DNA from: Vagococcus acidifermentans
GTDB lineage: Bacteria > Bacillota > Bacilli > Lactobacillales > Vagococcaceae
DNA: 64,000 nucleotides
Direction: 5' to 3'
Assembly (NCBI RefSeq): GCF_003987655.1
Contig: NZ_NGKC01000001.1
Span: 62,001 to 126,000, forward strand
In this document: in pieces, positions 44,023 through 55,883 of the stretch
How positions within the stretch are numbered: the first letter of the stretch is position 1
Layout: each line of letters opens with the position of its first letter
Position numbers and translations under genes: made by a program
Notes under the pieces: generated by a model
Databases searched by the model: none
What the model was told of the DNA's origin: nothing
Seen by the model: only the letters and a program-made list of their open reading frames with translations

Positions 44023-45384
44023 TTAGTAGTACTGTTCCAGATATTTGCTGCGGATACGTTTCAGCTGGTTTTTAGGCAAAATTTTCAAGAGTTTCCAGCC
44101 TAAGTCCAATGTTTCTTCGATGGAGCGGTTTTCATAGAAGCCTTGATTGACGTATTCTTTTTCAAATGCCCTGGCAAAAGCCGCATACTTGTGGTCCAGC
44201 TCTGTTAAGGCGCTGTCTCCAAGGATGCTGGCGAGTTCGATAGTTTCTTTTCCTTTGGCGTAGAAAGCAAACAGCTGGTTCATGGTATCGGCATGGTCCT
44301 CGCGTGTTTTGTCTTTCCCGATGCCTTTGTCTTTCAGCCGCGACAAGCTGGGCAGAACGTTTATCGGCGGGCGGTATTCGATTTTGTTTAAATCCCGCGA
44401 CAAAATGATTTGTCCTTCCGTGATGTAGCCGGTCAAATCGGGAATCGGGTGCGTCTTGTCATCTTCCGGCATGGAAAGAATCGGCATCATGGTAATTGAC
44501 CCGACTTTGTTTTGCAGTCTGCCGGCGCGCTCGTACAAGCTGGCCAAGTCAGTATACATGTAACCGGGGTAGCCGCGCCGCGACGGGACTTCTTTCCGGG
44601 AAGCCGAAACTTCACGCAGCGCTTCGCAGTAATTGCTCATGTCGGTCATGATGACGAGCACGTGCATGTCCAAATCAAATGCCAGATATTCGGCTGCCGA
44701 TAGCGCCATTCGCGGGGCAGACAGTCGTTCAATCGCCGGGTCGTCCGCCAAATTCATGAACAGCACGGAGCGTTCGATAGCGCCGGTGCGGGTGAACTCA
44801 TCAATGAAAAAGCGGGACTCTTCAAAGGAAATACCCATGGCGCAGAAGACGACAGCGAAGTCGATTGTGTCGTCCAGCACTTTTGCTTGTCGTGCGATTT
44901 GTGCGGCAAGTTCATTATGCGGCAGGCCTGAGCCGGAAAAAATCGGCAGTTTTTGGCCGACAACCAGTGTGTTCAGGCCGTCAATGGCGCTGATGCCTGT
45001 TTGAATGAACTGATTTGGATACTGGCGCAGGACGGGATTCATGACACTGCCGTTGATGTCCCGTTTTTCATAAGTCAACAGCTCCGGACCGTTGTCAATC
45101 AGCCGGCCTTGCCCGTCAAAGATGCGGCCCATCATTTCTCTTGAGACATTCAAGCTGACGGGGCGGCCTTTGAAACGCAGCTTGGCTTCGTCGGGATTCA
45201 GTCCGATGTTGGAGTCGTACAGCTGGATGACAGCGTGGTCGCCTTCGATTTCCAGCACTTTCCCGACCCTGATATCCTGGTCGTTCTGGTAAATTTCCAC
45301 TTCTTCGTCATACGCAATATCGGAGACGCCTTCAACAATCAACAAGGGACCGGCAATTTTTTGAATATTTTTAAATTCCTTCAA
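44023..45384 (-). CDS. ntpB: V-type Na+-ATPase subunit B
   Basis: The 453-residue non-catalytic nucleotide-site subunit of the peripheral V1 headpiece. Family features are the start [36 protein letters not shown] near residue 149 in place of a true P-loop, and [22 protein letters not shown] near residue 270. It overlaps ntpA by 14 bases, in line with coupled translation of the A and B subunits. The length is normal. Confidence 0.96.
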   Translation of the reverse strand: MKEFKNIQKIAGPLLIVEGVSDIAYDEEVEIYQNDQDIRVGKVLEIEGDHAVIQLYDSNIGLNPDEAKLRFKGRPVSLNVSREMMGRIFDGQGRLIDNGPELLTYEKRDINGSVMNPVLRQYPNQFIQTGISAIDGLNTLVVGQKLPIFSGSGLPHNELAAQIARQAKVLDDTIDFAVVFCAMGISFEESRFFIDEFTRTGAIERSVLFMNLADDPAIERLSAPRMALSAAEYLAFDLDMHVLVIMTDMSNYCEALREVSASRKEVPSRRGYPGYMYTDLASLYERAGRLQNKVGSITMMPILSMPEDDKTHPIPDLTGYITEGQIILSRDLNKIEYRPPINVLPSLSRLKDKGIGKDKTREDHADTMNQLFAFYAKGKETIELASILGDSALTELDHKYAAFARAFEKEYVNQGFYENRSIEETLDLGWKLLKILPKNQLKRIRSKYLEQYY

Positions 45385-47158
45385 TAATCTGGTCCTCCTT
45401 CAGGCTTTCTGCAATTTGTTCTAATTCTTCTTTATTGTCAGCGATAATCCGGCGGATGGTATCCAGCTCATTTTCATCCACAAACTTCATCTGTGCGATG
45501 CGCTGAATGCTTTCCGCATTAAGAATATCGGCGATGTAGACATGGTCGTGCATCAGCGCATCCCGTGCTTCGGCAAAAAATTCCATGATACAGGAAAGCA
45601 TCAGCAACTGTTTGGTGTGAGACGTGAACGTGTCTTCCTCGACAAAAGCATTTTGCTGAAGAAAATCTTCTCTCAGCATCCGGGCGATTTCCAGTTTGAG
45701 TATTTCAAAGTCGGAGAGTCCGTCTTTTCCGATCAGCTGCACGATTTCCTGAAGCTGCTGTTCTTCCTTCAATAAGGCCATAGCCCGCTTGCGGTATTTG
45801 GCAAAGTTCCGGTTGATGTGCTTGCGCATGTAGTTGTCGATTTTTTCTTGATAGAGCGAGTAGCTCTCAAGCCAGTTGATGGCAGGGAAGTGGCGGCTGT
45901 ACGCCAAACTCGAGTCCAGCGCCCAAAAGACTTTGGCTACGCGCAAGGTCGCTTGTGTGACCGGCTCCGACAGGTCGCCTCCTGCCGGTGACACAGCGCC
46001 GATCATCGTGACCGAGCCTTCTCTTGTGTCAGAGCCCTGACAGTAAACGATGCCGGCCCGCTCGTAAACTTGCGCCAAACGTGATGCGAGATAGGCGGGG
46101 TAGCCCTCGTCTCCGGGCATCTCCTCCAGCCGTCCGCTCATCTCGCGCAGTGCTTCGGCCCAGCGCGAGGTGGAGTCGGCCATTAAGGAGACATCATAGC
46201 CCATATCTCTGAAATATTCCGCGATGGACATCCCGGTATAAATCGATGCTTCGCGCGCAGCCACCGGCATGTTGGACGTGTTGGCAATCAGCACTGTTTT
46301 ATTCATCAGCGGTTCTTTTGTTTTCGGGTCGATAAGCTCCGGAAATTCGTAAAGGACATCGGTCATCTCGTTCCCGCGTTCGCCGCAGCCGATGTAAACA
46401 ACGACGTCGGAGTTGGACCATTTGGCCAGCTGATGTTGTACGACGGTCTTTCCTGAACCGAAAGGCCCCGGGATACAAGCTGTTCCGCCTTTGGCCACCG
46501 GGAAGAAAGTATCGATGACCCGCTGACCGGTGACAAGCGGCGCTTCAGGCAGTCCTTTCCGTTTATAGGGCCGCTGTTTGCGGATGGGCCAATACTGGCG
46601 CATCGTGACCGGTTGTTCTTGTTCTGTGTCGTCCAAAACAGTGGCAATTTTTTCCGTAATGGTGTAGTCGCCATCTGCAATCCAGTTGACAGTGCCTGTT
46701 ATCCCTTCCGGAACCATTATGTAATGTTTGAATTTATTTTCCATGACATAGCCGAGGTAATCGCCGGCAACTACGTGCTGCCCGATTTTGGCAATGGGGT
46801 GAAAATACCATGACTGGGTCGTTGACAGAGTCGTGATTTTTGCTCCCCGTGTCAGATAGTATCCTTCCTGCAGCGCAAATTCCTGCAAGTCGCGGCCAAT
46901 GCCGTCCAGCATGCTGGATAAAATGCCCGGTCCCAGTTCAATACTTAACGGCCGGTATTGTGAGACGACTTTTTCTCCCAGCTTGATACCCGAGGTTTCC
47001 TCGTAAACTTGGATGGCAGCTTCATCATCAGTGACTTCAATGATTTCCCCCAAAAGTTCCAAGTCGGAAACCAGCACGGTATCAAACAGCCGGGCATTTT
47101 CAATTCCCTTGGCAACAACTAACGGTCCGGATACTTTGATTATTTTTCCATGTTGCAA
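45371..47158 (-). CDS. ntpA: V-type Na+-ATPase catalytic subunit A
   Basis: The 595-residue catalytic subunit that hydrolyses ATP. The P-loop is [12 protein letters not shown] near residue 235, the catalytic glutamate lies in [12 protein letters not shown] near residue 260, and [20 protein letters not shown] is represented here by [16 protein letters not shown] near residue 332. The non-homologous insert typical of A subunits covers residues 80-190. It overlaps ntpB and follows ntpG by 11 bases. The full-length sequence appears functional. Confidence 0.97.
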   Translation of the reverse strand: MQHGKIIKVSGPLVVAKGIENARLFDTVLVSDLELLGEIIEVTDDEAAIQVYEETSGIKLGEKVVSQYRPLSIELGPGILSSMLDGIGRDLQEFALQEGYYLTRGAKITTLSTTQSWYFHPIAKIGQHVVAGDYLGYVMENKFKHYIMVPEGITGTVNWIADGDYTITEKIATVLDDTEQEQPVTMRQYWPIRKQRPYKRKGLPEAPLVTGQRVIDTFFPVAKGGTACIPGPFGSGKTVVQHQLAKWSNSDVVVYIGCGERGNEMTDVLYEFPELIDPKTKEPLMNKTVLIANTSNMPVAAREASIYTGMSIAEYFRDMGYDVSLMADSTSRWAEALREMSGRLEEMPGDEGYPAYLASRLAQVYERAGIVYCQGSDTREGSVTMIGAVSPAGGDLSEPVTQATLRVAKVFWALDSSLAYSRHFPAINWLESYSLYQEKIDNYMRKHINRNFAKYRKRAMALLKEEQQLQEIVQLIGKDGLSDFEILKLEIARMLREDFLQQNAFVEEDTFTSHTKQLLMLSCIMEFFAEARDALMHDHVYIADILNAESIQRIAQMKFVDENELDTIRRIIADNKEELEQIAESLKEDQIIEGI

Positions 47159-47169
47159 GTAGCATCCTC

Positions 47170-47478
47170 CTAACTAATATTGACACCCAACACTTCTTCG
47201 GTCATCTGTTTCAAGCGTTTCTGCGCCAAATGATGGTGATTCAGCCGGTTCGGCAGAATGCTGATGGTGACCTCGAATTCTTTATTATACGTTTCGATTA
47301 TTTCCTGATGGTCGCTGAACACTTCTTCGCTTGTAAAGATGACAGCAACATCTGCCTGCCGCAGCTGGCGGATAATCCCCTGAAAATCAGTCTGCGGTGT
47401 CAGCGTGACGACTTCCAGTCCCAGACTGTTCATCAGTCCTTCGCTTTTTTCATAACTGAGATAAACGACTTTAGCCAT
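47170..47478 (-). CDS. ntpG: V-type Na+-ATPase subunit F (NtpG)
   Basis: The 102-residue small rotor subunit that binds the central axle (called NtpG in Enterococcus and F in the general nomenclature). The Rossmann-like fold is visible in VVYLSYEKSEG, VTLTPQTDF, ADVAVIFTSEEVF and TISILPN. It overlaps ntpC by 8 bases and precedes ntpA, as in Enterococcus hirae. Confidence 0.9.
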   Translation of the reverse strand: MAKVVYLSYEKSEGLMNSLGLEVVTLTPQTDFQGIIRQLRQADVAVIFTSEEVFSDHQEIIETYNKEFEVTISILPNRLNHHHLAQKRLKQMTEEVLGVNIS

Positions 47479-48268
47479 AGACGACTCGCATCCTTTCTCT
47501 CATTTCTTCAGTTGACAGTCTGTAAATCTTGCTCTTCAAGACAAGGCGCAAGTTGAACAGCTCAAATATTTTTTCCAAAATATAGGTAAAGATACCTTCG
47601 AGCCCGATGGTCTGATACCGGTACTGATGATAGTGTTTGATCAGCCAGTCATCGAACCTTTTTTCAAAGGTGATGGTTTCAAAGGGGCTGGCGAACACAT
47701 CGCGGTAAGCTGTGTGCTGCAGCCATTCGATGCCGTTTTTTACCGGCAGTTTTTCCAGCTCCGTCAGCTCATCGCTGGAGAAGTTCCCGCGCGCCAACCG
47801 TTTCAATGAAATCGTGTGTGTGCTGTTGCGGAAATAGCCGTTTAAAAAATATTCATCAATGCGGTATTTTGCATACTCGGCGATCAAAGGATGCAAACTG
47901 CTGTTGGCGTATTTGCCGTACTCTTCCAACACTTTTTCATCAAGGTTCTGATAAGCAGTATCCTTGATTTGCTGGAAGGTATCCCGCTTCACGAACAGCA
48001 CCTTTAAATAGTCATCCGGGAAATTCAGCTGGTACATGTCTTTTTCCAGTTTTTCCAGCTGACTTTGATACAAATTATCCACAGCTCCGACAGTCACCTC
48101 TTCCGCCAGACGGTAGCCGAACCGGCTGAGAAATTGGCGGATGTCGTACCAGTCATTCATGTAGATCAGCTCGTCAAAGTCCTCTTTTTTCAGGAGGCGC
48201 TTTTGCATGTAGACGACTTGGATATTAGCCATCAGAAAATTGTCTGTTTGTTTTTGCTTTTTCATCAT
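47471..48268 (-). CDS. ntpC: V-type Na+-ATPase subunit C/d (short)
   Basis: The socket subunit that joins the central stalk to the membrane c-ring. At 265 residues it is clearly shorter than the usual 330-350, although both ends fit the family: an N-terminal MANIQVVYMQKRLLKKEDF, and the C-terminal ENLR-like segment FNLRLVLKSKIYRLSTEEMRERMRVVYG. One or more helices of the three-fold repeat structure seem absent. It overlaps ntpE by 4 bases and ntpG by 8. Position in the operon makes the assignment safe despite the divergence. Confidence 0.82.
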   Translation of the reverse strand: MMKKQKQTDNFLMANIQVVYMQKRLLKKEDFDELIYMNDWYDIRQFLSRFGYRLAEEVTVGAVDNLYQSQLEKLEKDMYQLNFPDDYLKVLFVKRDTFQQIKDTAYQNLDEKVLEEYGKYANSSLHPLIAEYAKYRIDEYFLNGYFRNSTHTISLKRLARGNFSSDELTELEKLPVKNGIEWLQHTAYRDVFASPFETITFEKRFDDWLIKHYHQYRYQTIGLEGIFTYILEKIFELFNLRLVLKSKIYRLSTEEMRERMRVVYG

Positions 48269-48830
48269 GCGTCATCCTCGAACAGGTAGCCCATCATCCG
48301 GTTAGTCATTTCCTGCTTTTTATAGTGCATGACCTGTTTCATGTCCTGATTGACATCAAAGTTGTCATAAGCCAGTAAAAAACCGATTTCCAAGTCTTCC
48401 TTGAGCTTGACTTGAAAGGCATGTCCGTAGCGGCTTTTGGCACTTTCAAAACGCGCTGGTCCGATATAGATGACCGGCTGCTCCTCATAGTGGCTGATGA
48501 AGTGGTCCATCCAGTCAAAAAAGGTATCGTCTGGCAAATCATGAAAGTATTGGACACATTTTTCCAGTTCCTGATCGATGAGCGATTGTTTGAACGCATT
48601 GACCCGCAGTTGTTCGGACATGGAGATACGAATCATTTCCTGTTTTTTACGGGCGTTCAGCTGCTTACGGAAACGGGCCTTGCGCTGTTCCAGACGGGCA
48701 GCTCCTTCTTTCACGATCGTCTGGTAGGCTTCGTCCGCCTTCTGTTGAGCAGAAACAAGAAAGGCGGTGTTTTTTTCCGTTTCTCTTTCTTCTAAAACAG
48801 CAGTGAGTGTTTCAAAGCTTCCGTAGCGCA

Positions 48831-48831
<1 letters not shown>
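48265..48831 (-). CDS. ntpE: V-type Na+-ATPase subunit E
   Basis: A 188-residue peripheral-stalk subunit. The N-terminal half is a long charged helix with the ERET and alanine-rich pattern of E subunits (residues 10-75), forming a coiled coil with NtpF; the C-terminal half is the globular part that binds the headpiece. It adjoins ntpK and overlaps ntpC by 4 bases. Confidence 0.85.
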
Positions 48832-51209
<2,378 letters not shown>

Positions 51210-51232
<23 letters not shown>

Positions 51233-51539
51233 AACCAAATATCTCCTTTATCAATTGTTTGCGTGCAAAATCTTTATTTTCATCGTAGTAGCGCTGATAA
51301 AATGCGATTTCTTTTTCAACTTGTTCCGCCATGGAAGTCCGGTAGGCGTTGATTTCTTCTTCCATTTGTGCTTGCCAGATTTTCTCTTCTGAATCAACTG
51401 TCTGGTTCATCTTCTGCACAGCTTTGTGGGCTTGCTGTTTCGCATCACGAATCAGCTGTTTTTCTTTTTCCTTGAGTTCAAGCTGGTTGTCGTCGGCTTT
51501 TTTTGCCAGCTGTTCAAGCTGCTGCATTTCTTGTTTCAA
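51210..51539 (-). CDS. ntpF: V-type Na+-ATPase subunit F/G-type peripheral stalk (NtpF)
   Basis: A 109-residue almost wholly helical protein (KADDNQLELKEKEKQLIRDAKQ, ending in KQLIKEIFGYG) that pairs with NtpE in the peripheral stalk. It is the first gene of the operon, with the ribosome site AAGGAGGTACTTC ahead of the ATG. It overlaps ntpI by 23 bases. No ntpH or ntpJ is present downstream of ntpD. Confidence 0.85.
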
Positions 51540-51644
51540 TGAAGTACCTCCTTTGCTGAAATGTATTAGGGTGCCTGCCCCTTGTCGCTCGAAACGCTTA
51601 ATTGGCTGTTACATAATAACGTTATCTGGGATATGCTTATAATT

Positions 51645-51674
51645 AGTATAGACAAACGATTAAAGGGGATTCAA
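51645..51674 (-). promoter_or_regulatory. Promoter of the ntp operon
   Basis: On the minus strand TTGAAT (51674-51669) and TATACT (51650-51645) are 18 bases apart, about 105 bases upstream of ntpF. The 5' untranslated stretch contains no obvious riboswitch. Confidence 0.65.
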
Positions 51675-51999
51675 GCGAAATGCGGGATTCTCATAAAAGT
51701 GTTATCTTTTGTGAAAGTCTGCTGATCATGAAAGCTAGTTAGTAGAGTCAGCTAACTAAATGCCGGGTTTGAACCGGTGTTTTATTGGCTGTTTTCTTCT
51801 GAAGATGTGTCAAAAAAGAAATATTTGACAGTGATATAAGCTGAAAAAACAAATAATAACTAAAACAAGGTTGTCGGATAACAAGCACTGTATTTATGAG
51901 AATAATCTTAAAAGAGATACAATAAAACAGTGATGTTCTATTGTATCTCTTCATTAATGATACAAATTTTAGGAAGCAGTGTCAATGAAAGTGATGGGT
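51675..51999. other. Intergenic gap between ntpF promoter and the surface-protein gene
   Basis: About 325 bases without a credible gene. It contains the terminator at 51911-51952 and AT-rich DNA. A 68-residue minus-strand frame at 51748-51954 runs through that terminator, has no ribosome site and is not believed to be a gene. Confidence 0.6.
51911..51952 (-). terminator. Terminator downstream of the surface-protein gene
   Basis: A 13-bp stem (AAGAGATACAATA and TATTGTATCTCTT) around a 14-base loop is followed on the minus strand by TTTT. It lies 48 bases after the end of the gene at 52000. Confidence 0.75.
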
Positions 52000-52614
52000 T
52001 TATCTGATTTTTCTGAGCCGGGAGAAGATGACGATCAGGACTGCCAACGTGCCGGCAGCAGCGATCACCCAAGGCCAGACAACTGTTTTTTTACGTCTGT
52101 TTTCGACTGCCGGACTGAGGTCGGACGTTGCAGCCGATTGTTCTTTTTCGGTGCTGGATGTGTTAGCTGCTGCGGTGTGTTTCGTCCCGCTGATGCTGCT
52201 TTCAGTTGCCAGTGTGTCGACCGTGTCCGGCCCCGTTTCAGAGGTCGTCTGCTGATTGGCGGATGACGGCTGGGGTTCTTTCTTTAGCGTCAAGCGGATG
52301 GTTGTCGAATCATTTGCCAACACGTCCAGGACCGAGAGAGTGACCTCTGTGACATCGTCAGGGACGGGCAAAGCAAAGGTGCCGTCATCTTCGGCAACAG
52401 CAAACCCGGCGACGCCTTCCAGATAAATATTTGCTCCCGGGCTAGTTTTGCCGCTGAGGACACTGGTTTTCTCGTCATAATGCAGATCACTGACGAGCGA
52501 ATCCACCGGCATGTCCTCTGCTTGCGCAACAGGCGCGTGAATGAACACGCTAATCATCATCAAACAACAGAAACACAAAATGGCAGTTATTTTTTTGCAA
52601 ACAGGTTTCATCAT
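52000..52614 (-). CDS. Secreted membrane-anchored protein with Ig-like domain
   Basis: A 204-residue surface protein. A signal peptide (ITAILCFCCLMMISVFIHAPVAQA, cleavage after about residue 32) is followed by an Ig-like or carboxypeptidase-regulatory-like fold with SGKTSPGANIYLEGVAGFAV and FALPVPDDV (about 45-110). A Ser/Thr-rich linker (115-168) leads to a C-terminal membrane helix (VVWPWVIAAAGTLAVLIVIF) and a short basic tail. There is no LPxTG motif, so it stays in the membrane rather than being sorted to the wall. The function is unknown. It has its own ribosome site (AGGAGGAC) and a terminator. Confidence 0.8.
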   Translation of the reverse strand: MMKPVCKKITAILCFCCLMMISVFIHAPVAQAEDMPVDSLVSDLHYDEKTSVLSGKTSPGANIYLEGVAGFAVAEDDGTFALPVPDDVTEVTLSVLDVLANDSTTIRLTLKKEPQPSSANQQTTSETGPDTVDTLATESSISGTKHTAAANTSSTEKEQSAATSDLSPAVENRRKKTVVWPWVIAAAGTLAVLIVIFSRLRKIR

Positions 52615-52646
52615 GTCGTCCTCCTTTGACTGATGACAGTGCGTTG

Positions 52647-53405
52647 CTATAGTGAAATATCAAGTTCCACCGGGCAGTGGTCGCTACCCATGATGTGGGA
52701 ATGAATCTTGGCGTCATTCAGCTGCGGCTGCAGGCGTTTTGACGTGATGAAATAGTCAATCCGCCAGCCGGCGTTGTTTTTTCTCGCATTGAAACGGTAG
52801 CTCCACCATGAATAGGCACCTGTCAAATCAGGATAAAAGTAGCGGAAAGTGTCGAGATAGCCGCTATCTAGCAGTGCGGAAAACTTTTCCCGTTCTTCAT
52901 CAGTGAACCCGGCATTTTTACGGTTGGTTTTCCAGTTTTTCAGGTCGATATTCTGGTGGGCAACATTCAAATCCCCGCAGAGAATGAGGGGTTTTTGGCT
53001 GTCCAGCTGATTCAAGTAATGAAGAAAATCATCTTCCCAAGCCATGCGGTAGGCGAGCCGTTTCAATCCTTCTCCGGAATTGGGCGTGTAGCAGGTGATG
53101 AAGAAAAAATCCGGGTATTCTAGAGTAATGACCCGACCTTCTAAATCATGTTCGGCACTGCCGATACCGTAGCGGACTGAAAGCGGCTCTCTTTTGGTAA
53201 AGATGGCGGTGCCGGCGTAGCCTTTCCGTTCTGCATAATTCCAATACTGGTAGTATGTGTCCGGCAAATCCAGTTCAATCTGCCCGGCTTGCAGTTTTGT
53301 TTCCTGCAAACAGAAAAAATCTGCGTCTAATTCATGAAAGACGTCGAGAAATCCTTTTTTAACAACAGCTCGCAAGCCGTTGACATTCCAAGAGATACAT
53401 TTCAT
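52647..53405 (-). CDS. exoA: Exodeoxyribonuclease III
   Basis: A 252-residue AP endonuclease/3'-5' exonuclease acting in base-excision repair. Family motifs are ISWNVNGLRA at the N-terminus, the metal-binding Glu in LQETKLQ, GDLNVAH with Asp and Asn, GFTDEERE, and the C-terminal GSDHCPVEL with the catalytic His. It is monocistronic or loosely linked with the surface protein 32 bases downstream. Length and motifs are complete. Confidence 0.96.
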   Translation of the reverse strand: MKCISWNVNGLRAVVKKGFLDVFHELDADFFCLQETKLQAGQIELDLPDTYYQYWNYAERKGYAGTAIFTKREPLSVRYGIGSAEHDLEGRVITLEYPDFFFITCYTPNSGEGLKRLAYRMAWEDDFLHYLNQLDSQKPLILCGDLNVAHQNIDLKNWKTNRKNAGFTDEEREKFSALLDSGYLDTFRYFYPDLTGAYSWWSYRFNARKNNAGWRIDYFITSKRLQPQLNDAKIHSHIMGSDHCPVELDISL

Positions 53406-53524
53406 AGAGGTATTCCTTTCATTAGTTAGTGATGGTTTTATTGTAACAAATTCAACAGGGAAATGTTATTCACACGATTGTTTTTCGGGAAACATTAACA
53501 TTCTGATAATTGTCCGCCGGGGAA

Positions 53525-53554
53525 TTGAGTTTCATTAGGGTTTCATGTTAAAAT
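53525..53554 (+). promoter_or_regulatory. Promoter of murB
   Basis: TTGAGT (53525-53530) and the extended -10 TGTTAAAAT (hexamer 53549-53554) are 18 bases apart. An ATG at 53553 overlaps this -10, so the gene must start later. Confidence 0.7.
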
Positions 53555-53588
53555 GAACAAGATGTTTGGAAGAGAAAGGAAATTGACT

Positions 53589-54491
53589 GTGAATAGAGAG
53601 CAAATTAAACGGGATTTGGGCGCGCTTGAGCTGTTGTTTGATGAACCGTTGGCCAACTACACATATACTGAAACAGGCGGTCCGGCCGATGTGCTGGCTT
53701 TTCCTAAAAATAAAGATGAAGTCAAACAGCTAATCGACTACTGCCGCAGCCGCGGCTATGACTGGCTGTGTCTGGGCAACGCCAGTAACTTAATCGTCAG
53801 AGACGGCGGCATCTCAGGGTTTGTCATCATGTTGACAAAAATGAACCACATGTATATCGATGACACGAAACTGATTGCCGAGGCCGGTGCCAAGTTGATT
53901 GATGTAACCTATATGGCATTGACATACGGGTTGTCCGGTTTGGAATTTGCCTGCGGTATTCCCGGCAGTATCGGTGGTGCGGCATATATGAATGCCGGCG
54001 CGTATGACGGGGAATTAGTGGATGTGTTTGAGTCTGCTGAAGTCATTTTGGAGGATGGTTCGATTGTCACGTACCGTAAAGAAGACATGGCCTTTTCTTA
54101 CCGTCACAGCATCATGCAGGATCAAAAAGGGATTGTGCTGACAGTGACGTTCCAGCTGGCAAAAGATGACCACCAGCGGATCAAAGCCCAGATGATGGAG
54201 TTGACCCAACTCCGTGAATCCAAGCAGCCTTTGGAGCTGCCTTCGTGCGGCAGTGTCTTTAAGCGCCCGGCAGGACACTATACCGGCAAGTTGATTCAGG
54301 AAGCCGGCTTGCAGGGGTTGAAATGGGGAGGCGCTCAGATTTCCATGAAGCATGCCGGGTTTATTGTAAATGTCAATGGTGCGACAGCAACTGATTATAT
54401 TGAACTGATTGCCCATATTCAGCAAGTCATCATGGAAAAATTTGGTGTCAAATTGGAAACAGAAGTCCGGATTATCGGGCGGGAAAAATAG
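53589..54491 (+). CDS. murB: UDP-N-acetylenolpyruvoylglucosamine reductase
   Basis: MurB reduces the enolpyruvyl group to make UDP-MurNAc, a step in peptidoglycan synthesis, using FAD and NADPH. The 300-residue product shows the FAD-binding pattern LGNASNLIVRDGGISG near residue 64, EFACGIPGSIGGAAYMNAGAYDGE near residue 118, and the catalytic serine region CGSVFKRP near residue 218. GTG at 53589 follows AGAAAGGA and gives an N-terminus typical of the family; the longer frame from 53553 overlaps the promoter. The gene has its own terminator. Confidence 0.96.
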   Translation: MNREQIKRDLGALELLFDEPLANYTYTETGGPADVLAFPKNKDEVKQLIDYCRSRGYDWLCLGNASNLIVRDGGISGFVIMLTKMNHMYIDDTKLIAEAGAKLIDVTYMALTYGLSGLEFACGIPGSIGGAAYMNAGAYDGELVDVFESAEVILEDGSIVTYRKEDMAFSYRHSIMQDQKGIVLTVTFQLAKDDHQRIKAQMMELTQLRESKQPLELPSCGSVFKRPAGHYTGKLIQEAGLQGLKWGGAQISMKHAGFIVNVNGATATDYIELIAHIQQVIMEKFGVKLETEVRIIGREK

Positions 54492-54500
54492 GTGCACGGG

Positions 54501-54526
54501 AAAAGACAGGTTCGCCTGTCTTTTTT
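54501..54526 (+). terminator. Terminator of murB
   Basis: AAAAGACAGG and CCTGTCTTTT pair around a stable TTCG tetraloop with six T residues at the end. Confidence 0.92.
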
Positions 54527-54580
54527 GGTTATTTACTATAGCTGATAATTTTTTTAATCAACACTGCTTGTAGGAAAGGT

Positions 54581-54607
54581 TTGTTTTCCAGCCGGAAACG
54601 GTATAAT
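54581..54607 (+). promoter_or_regulatory. Promoter of the glycosylasparaginase operon
   Basis: A perfect -10 TATAAT (54602-54607) stands 15 bases after TTGTTT (54581-54586). The start codon follows at 54639 with GGAGGG ahead of it. Confidence 0.65.
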
Positions 54608-54638
54608 AAGAATAAACTAATGAAGCGGAGGGATAGTC

Positions 54639-55592
54639 ATGACTTTTGGAATGATCGCAACATGGCGAATGGCCTATGAAGGGTTTGAGTCGGTAAAAAA
54701 AGAGTTGGCAGCAGGAGGTTCAGCCAGAGAGGCTGTCGTGAAGGCAGTCAAATGGGTTGAGGATTACCCGTATTATAAATCAGTGGGTTATGGCGGTCTT
54801 CCCAATGAAGAGTGTGCCGTCGAATTGGACTCTGCTTTTATGGACGGCGACACGCTTGATATCGGGGCGGTGGCAGGCATCCAAGACATTGCTAACCCGA
54901 TAGCGGTGGCTGAAAAACTAAGCCATGAACGGTTCAATACGTTTTTAATCGGCGAAGGTGCCGGCAAATATGCTAAAAAAGAAGGCTTTGCCGAGAAAAA
55001 TATGCTGACGGACAGAGCCAAGCGCTTTTGGGAACTCCGGGTCGAAGAAGTGAAAAAGAATCAGCTAAGCCCCTATGACGGTCATGATACCGTGGGGATG
55101 GTCTGTTTGGACCGGCACCATTCGATGACGGCGGCGACATCAAGCAGCGGTTTGTTCATGAAGTGGGCAGGCAGGGTCGGCGATTCCCCGCTGGCAGGTT
55201 CCGGATTTTATGTGAACAGCGATATCGGAGGAGCAGCCGCAACCGGTTTGGGTGAAGATTTGATGAAAGGCTGTCTGAGTTATGAAACAGTCCGCTTGAT
55301 GGGCGAAGGGCTTTCTCCCCAGGAAGCAGTGGATAAAGCGGTCTATTCATTTTCTGATTTATTGAAAAAACGCAGCGGTAAAGCCGGCGCGATGTCTTTA
55401 GTTTGTATGGACCGCCGTGGCCGGTGGGGTGTTGCAACTAATGTGGACTTTTCGTTTGTCGTGATGACCGAGCAATTGGCGCCGACTATTTATTTGGCTT
55501 TTCCCAACGAGGACGGCACAACCAAAATCGAGCGGGCGTCAGCAACCTGGCTCCAAGCCTATGAGGAACGTATCAAGCAGAAATTACCTTAA
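54639..55592 (+). CDS. N4-(beta-N-acetylglucosaminyl)-L-asparaginase
   Basis: An Ntn-type amidohydrolase that cleaves the bond between GlcNAc and asparagine in glycoasparagines; the precursor splits itself to expose an N-terminal threonine. The 317 residues show the cleavage and nucleophile motif GHDTVGMV with Thr151, SSGLFMKWAGRVGDSPLAGSGFY near residue 170 and GGAAATGLGEDLMK near residue 195, all close to glycosylasparaginases rather than plain isoaspartyl peptidases. No signal peptide is seen, so it is cytosolic. It is followed by a glycosidase remnant, a ROK kinase and a dipeptidase, a set that could process GlcNAc-Asn peptides. Confidence 0.9.
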   Translation: MTFGMIATWRMAYEGFESVKKELAAGGSAREAVVKAVKWVEDYPYYKSVGYGGLPNEECAVELDSAFMDGDTLDIGAVAGIQDIANPIAVAEKLSHERFNTFLIGEGAGKYAKKEGFAEKNMLTDRAKRFWELRVEEVKKNQLSPYDGHDTVGMVCLDRHHSMTAATSSSGLFMKWAGRVGDSPLAGSGFYVNSDIGGAAATGLGEDLMKGCLSYETVRLMGEGLSPQEAVDKAVYSFSDLLKKRSGKAGAMSLVCMDRRGRWGVATNVDFSFVVMTEQLAPTIYLAFPNEDGTTKIERASATWLQAYEERIKQKLP

Positions 55593-55593
55593 T

Positions 55594-55863
55594 AACGGAT
55601 CTGAAACGGACCACACACAACACATGATTTATTGCCTGCACTATATCCAGCAAAAGAAAGCGGAAGATTTATTCACCATTGATATGGTTATTCCGTTAAG
55701 AGAGGTTAAGGTAGACTACTATGTCGGTGACAAACAAGTAGTGGGTGTCAAAGATGTCGTAACTGGTTGCGCGCTGCCGTTTAAAATATTGTCTGACGGG
55801 TATGTGCAGTTGACAGTGGAAGAACTGCGGGGTTACTGCGTCATGTCGGTTCAGACGGTTTAA
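55594..55863 (+). pseudogene. C-terminal remnant of a glycoside hydrolase
   Basis: An open frame of about 90 residues begins right behind the asparaginase stop codon and has no sensible start: its nominal ATG at 55561 lies inside the asparaginase in another frame and its later ATG (55624) has no ribosome site. The sequence HMIYCLHYIQQKKAEDLFTI, then IPLREVKVDYYVG, resembles the C-terminal beta domain of GHL6/GH42-like enzymes (from memory; not checked). It ends with a proper stop before the ROK kinase. The best reading is a deletion that fused the tail of a lost glycosidase gene to the asparaginase gene. It could also be a short orphan protein. Confidence 0.6.
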
Positions 55864-55883
55864 AGCGGTTGAGGAGGGGAAGG

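Noticed and set aside
51748-51954. 68-residue minus-strand frame
   Set aside because: It runs through a clear terminator hairpin, has no ribosome site and a low-complexity hydrophobic composition.
54015-54497. 160-residue minus-strand frame
   Set aside because: Antisense to murB, whose motifs are intact; no supporting signals.
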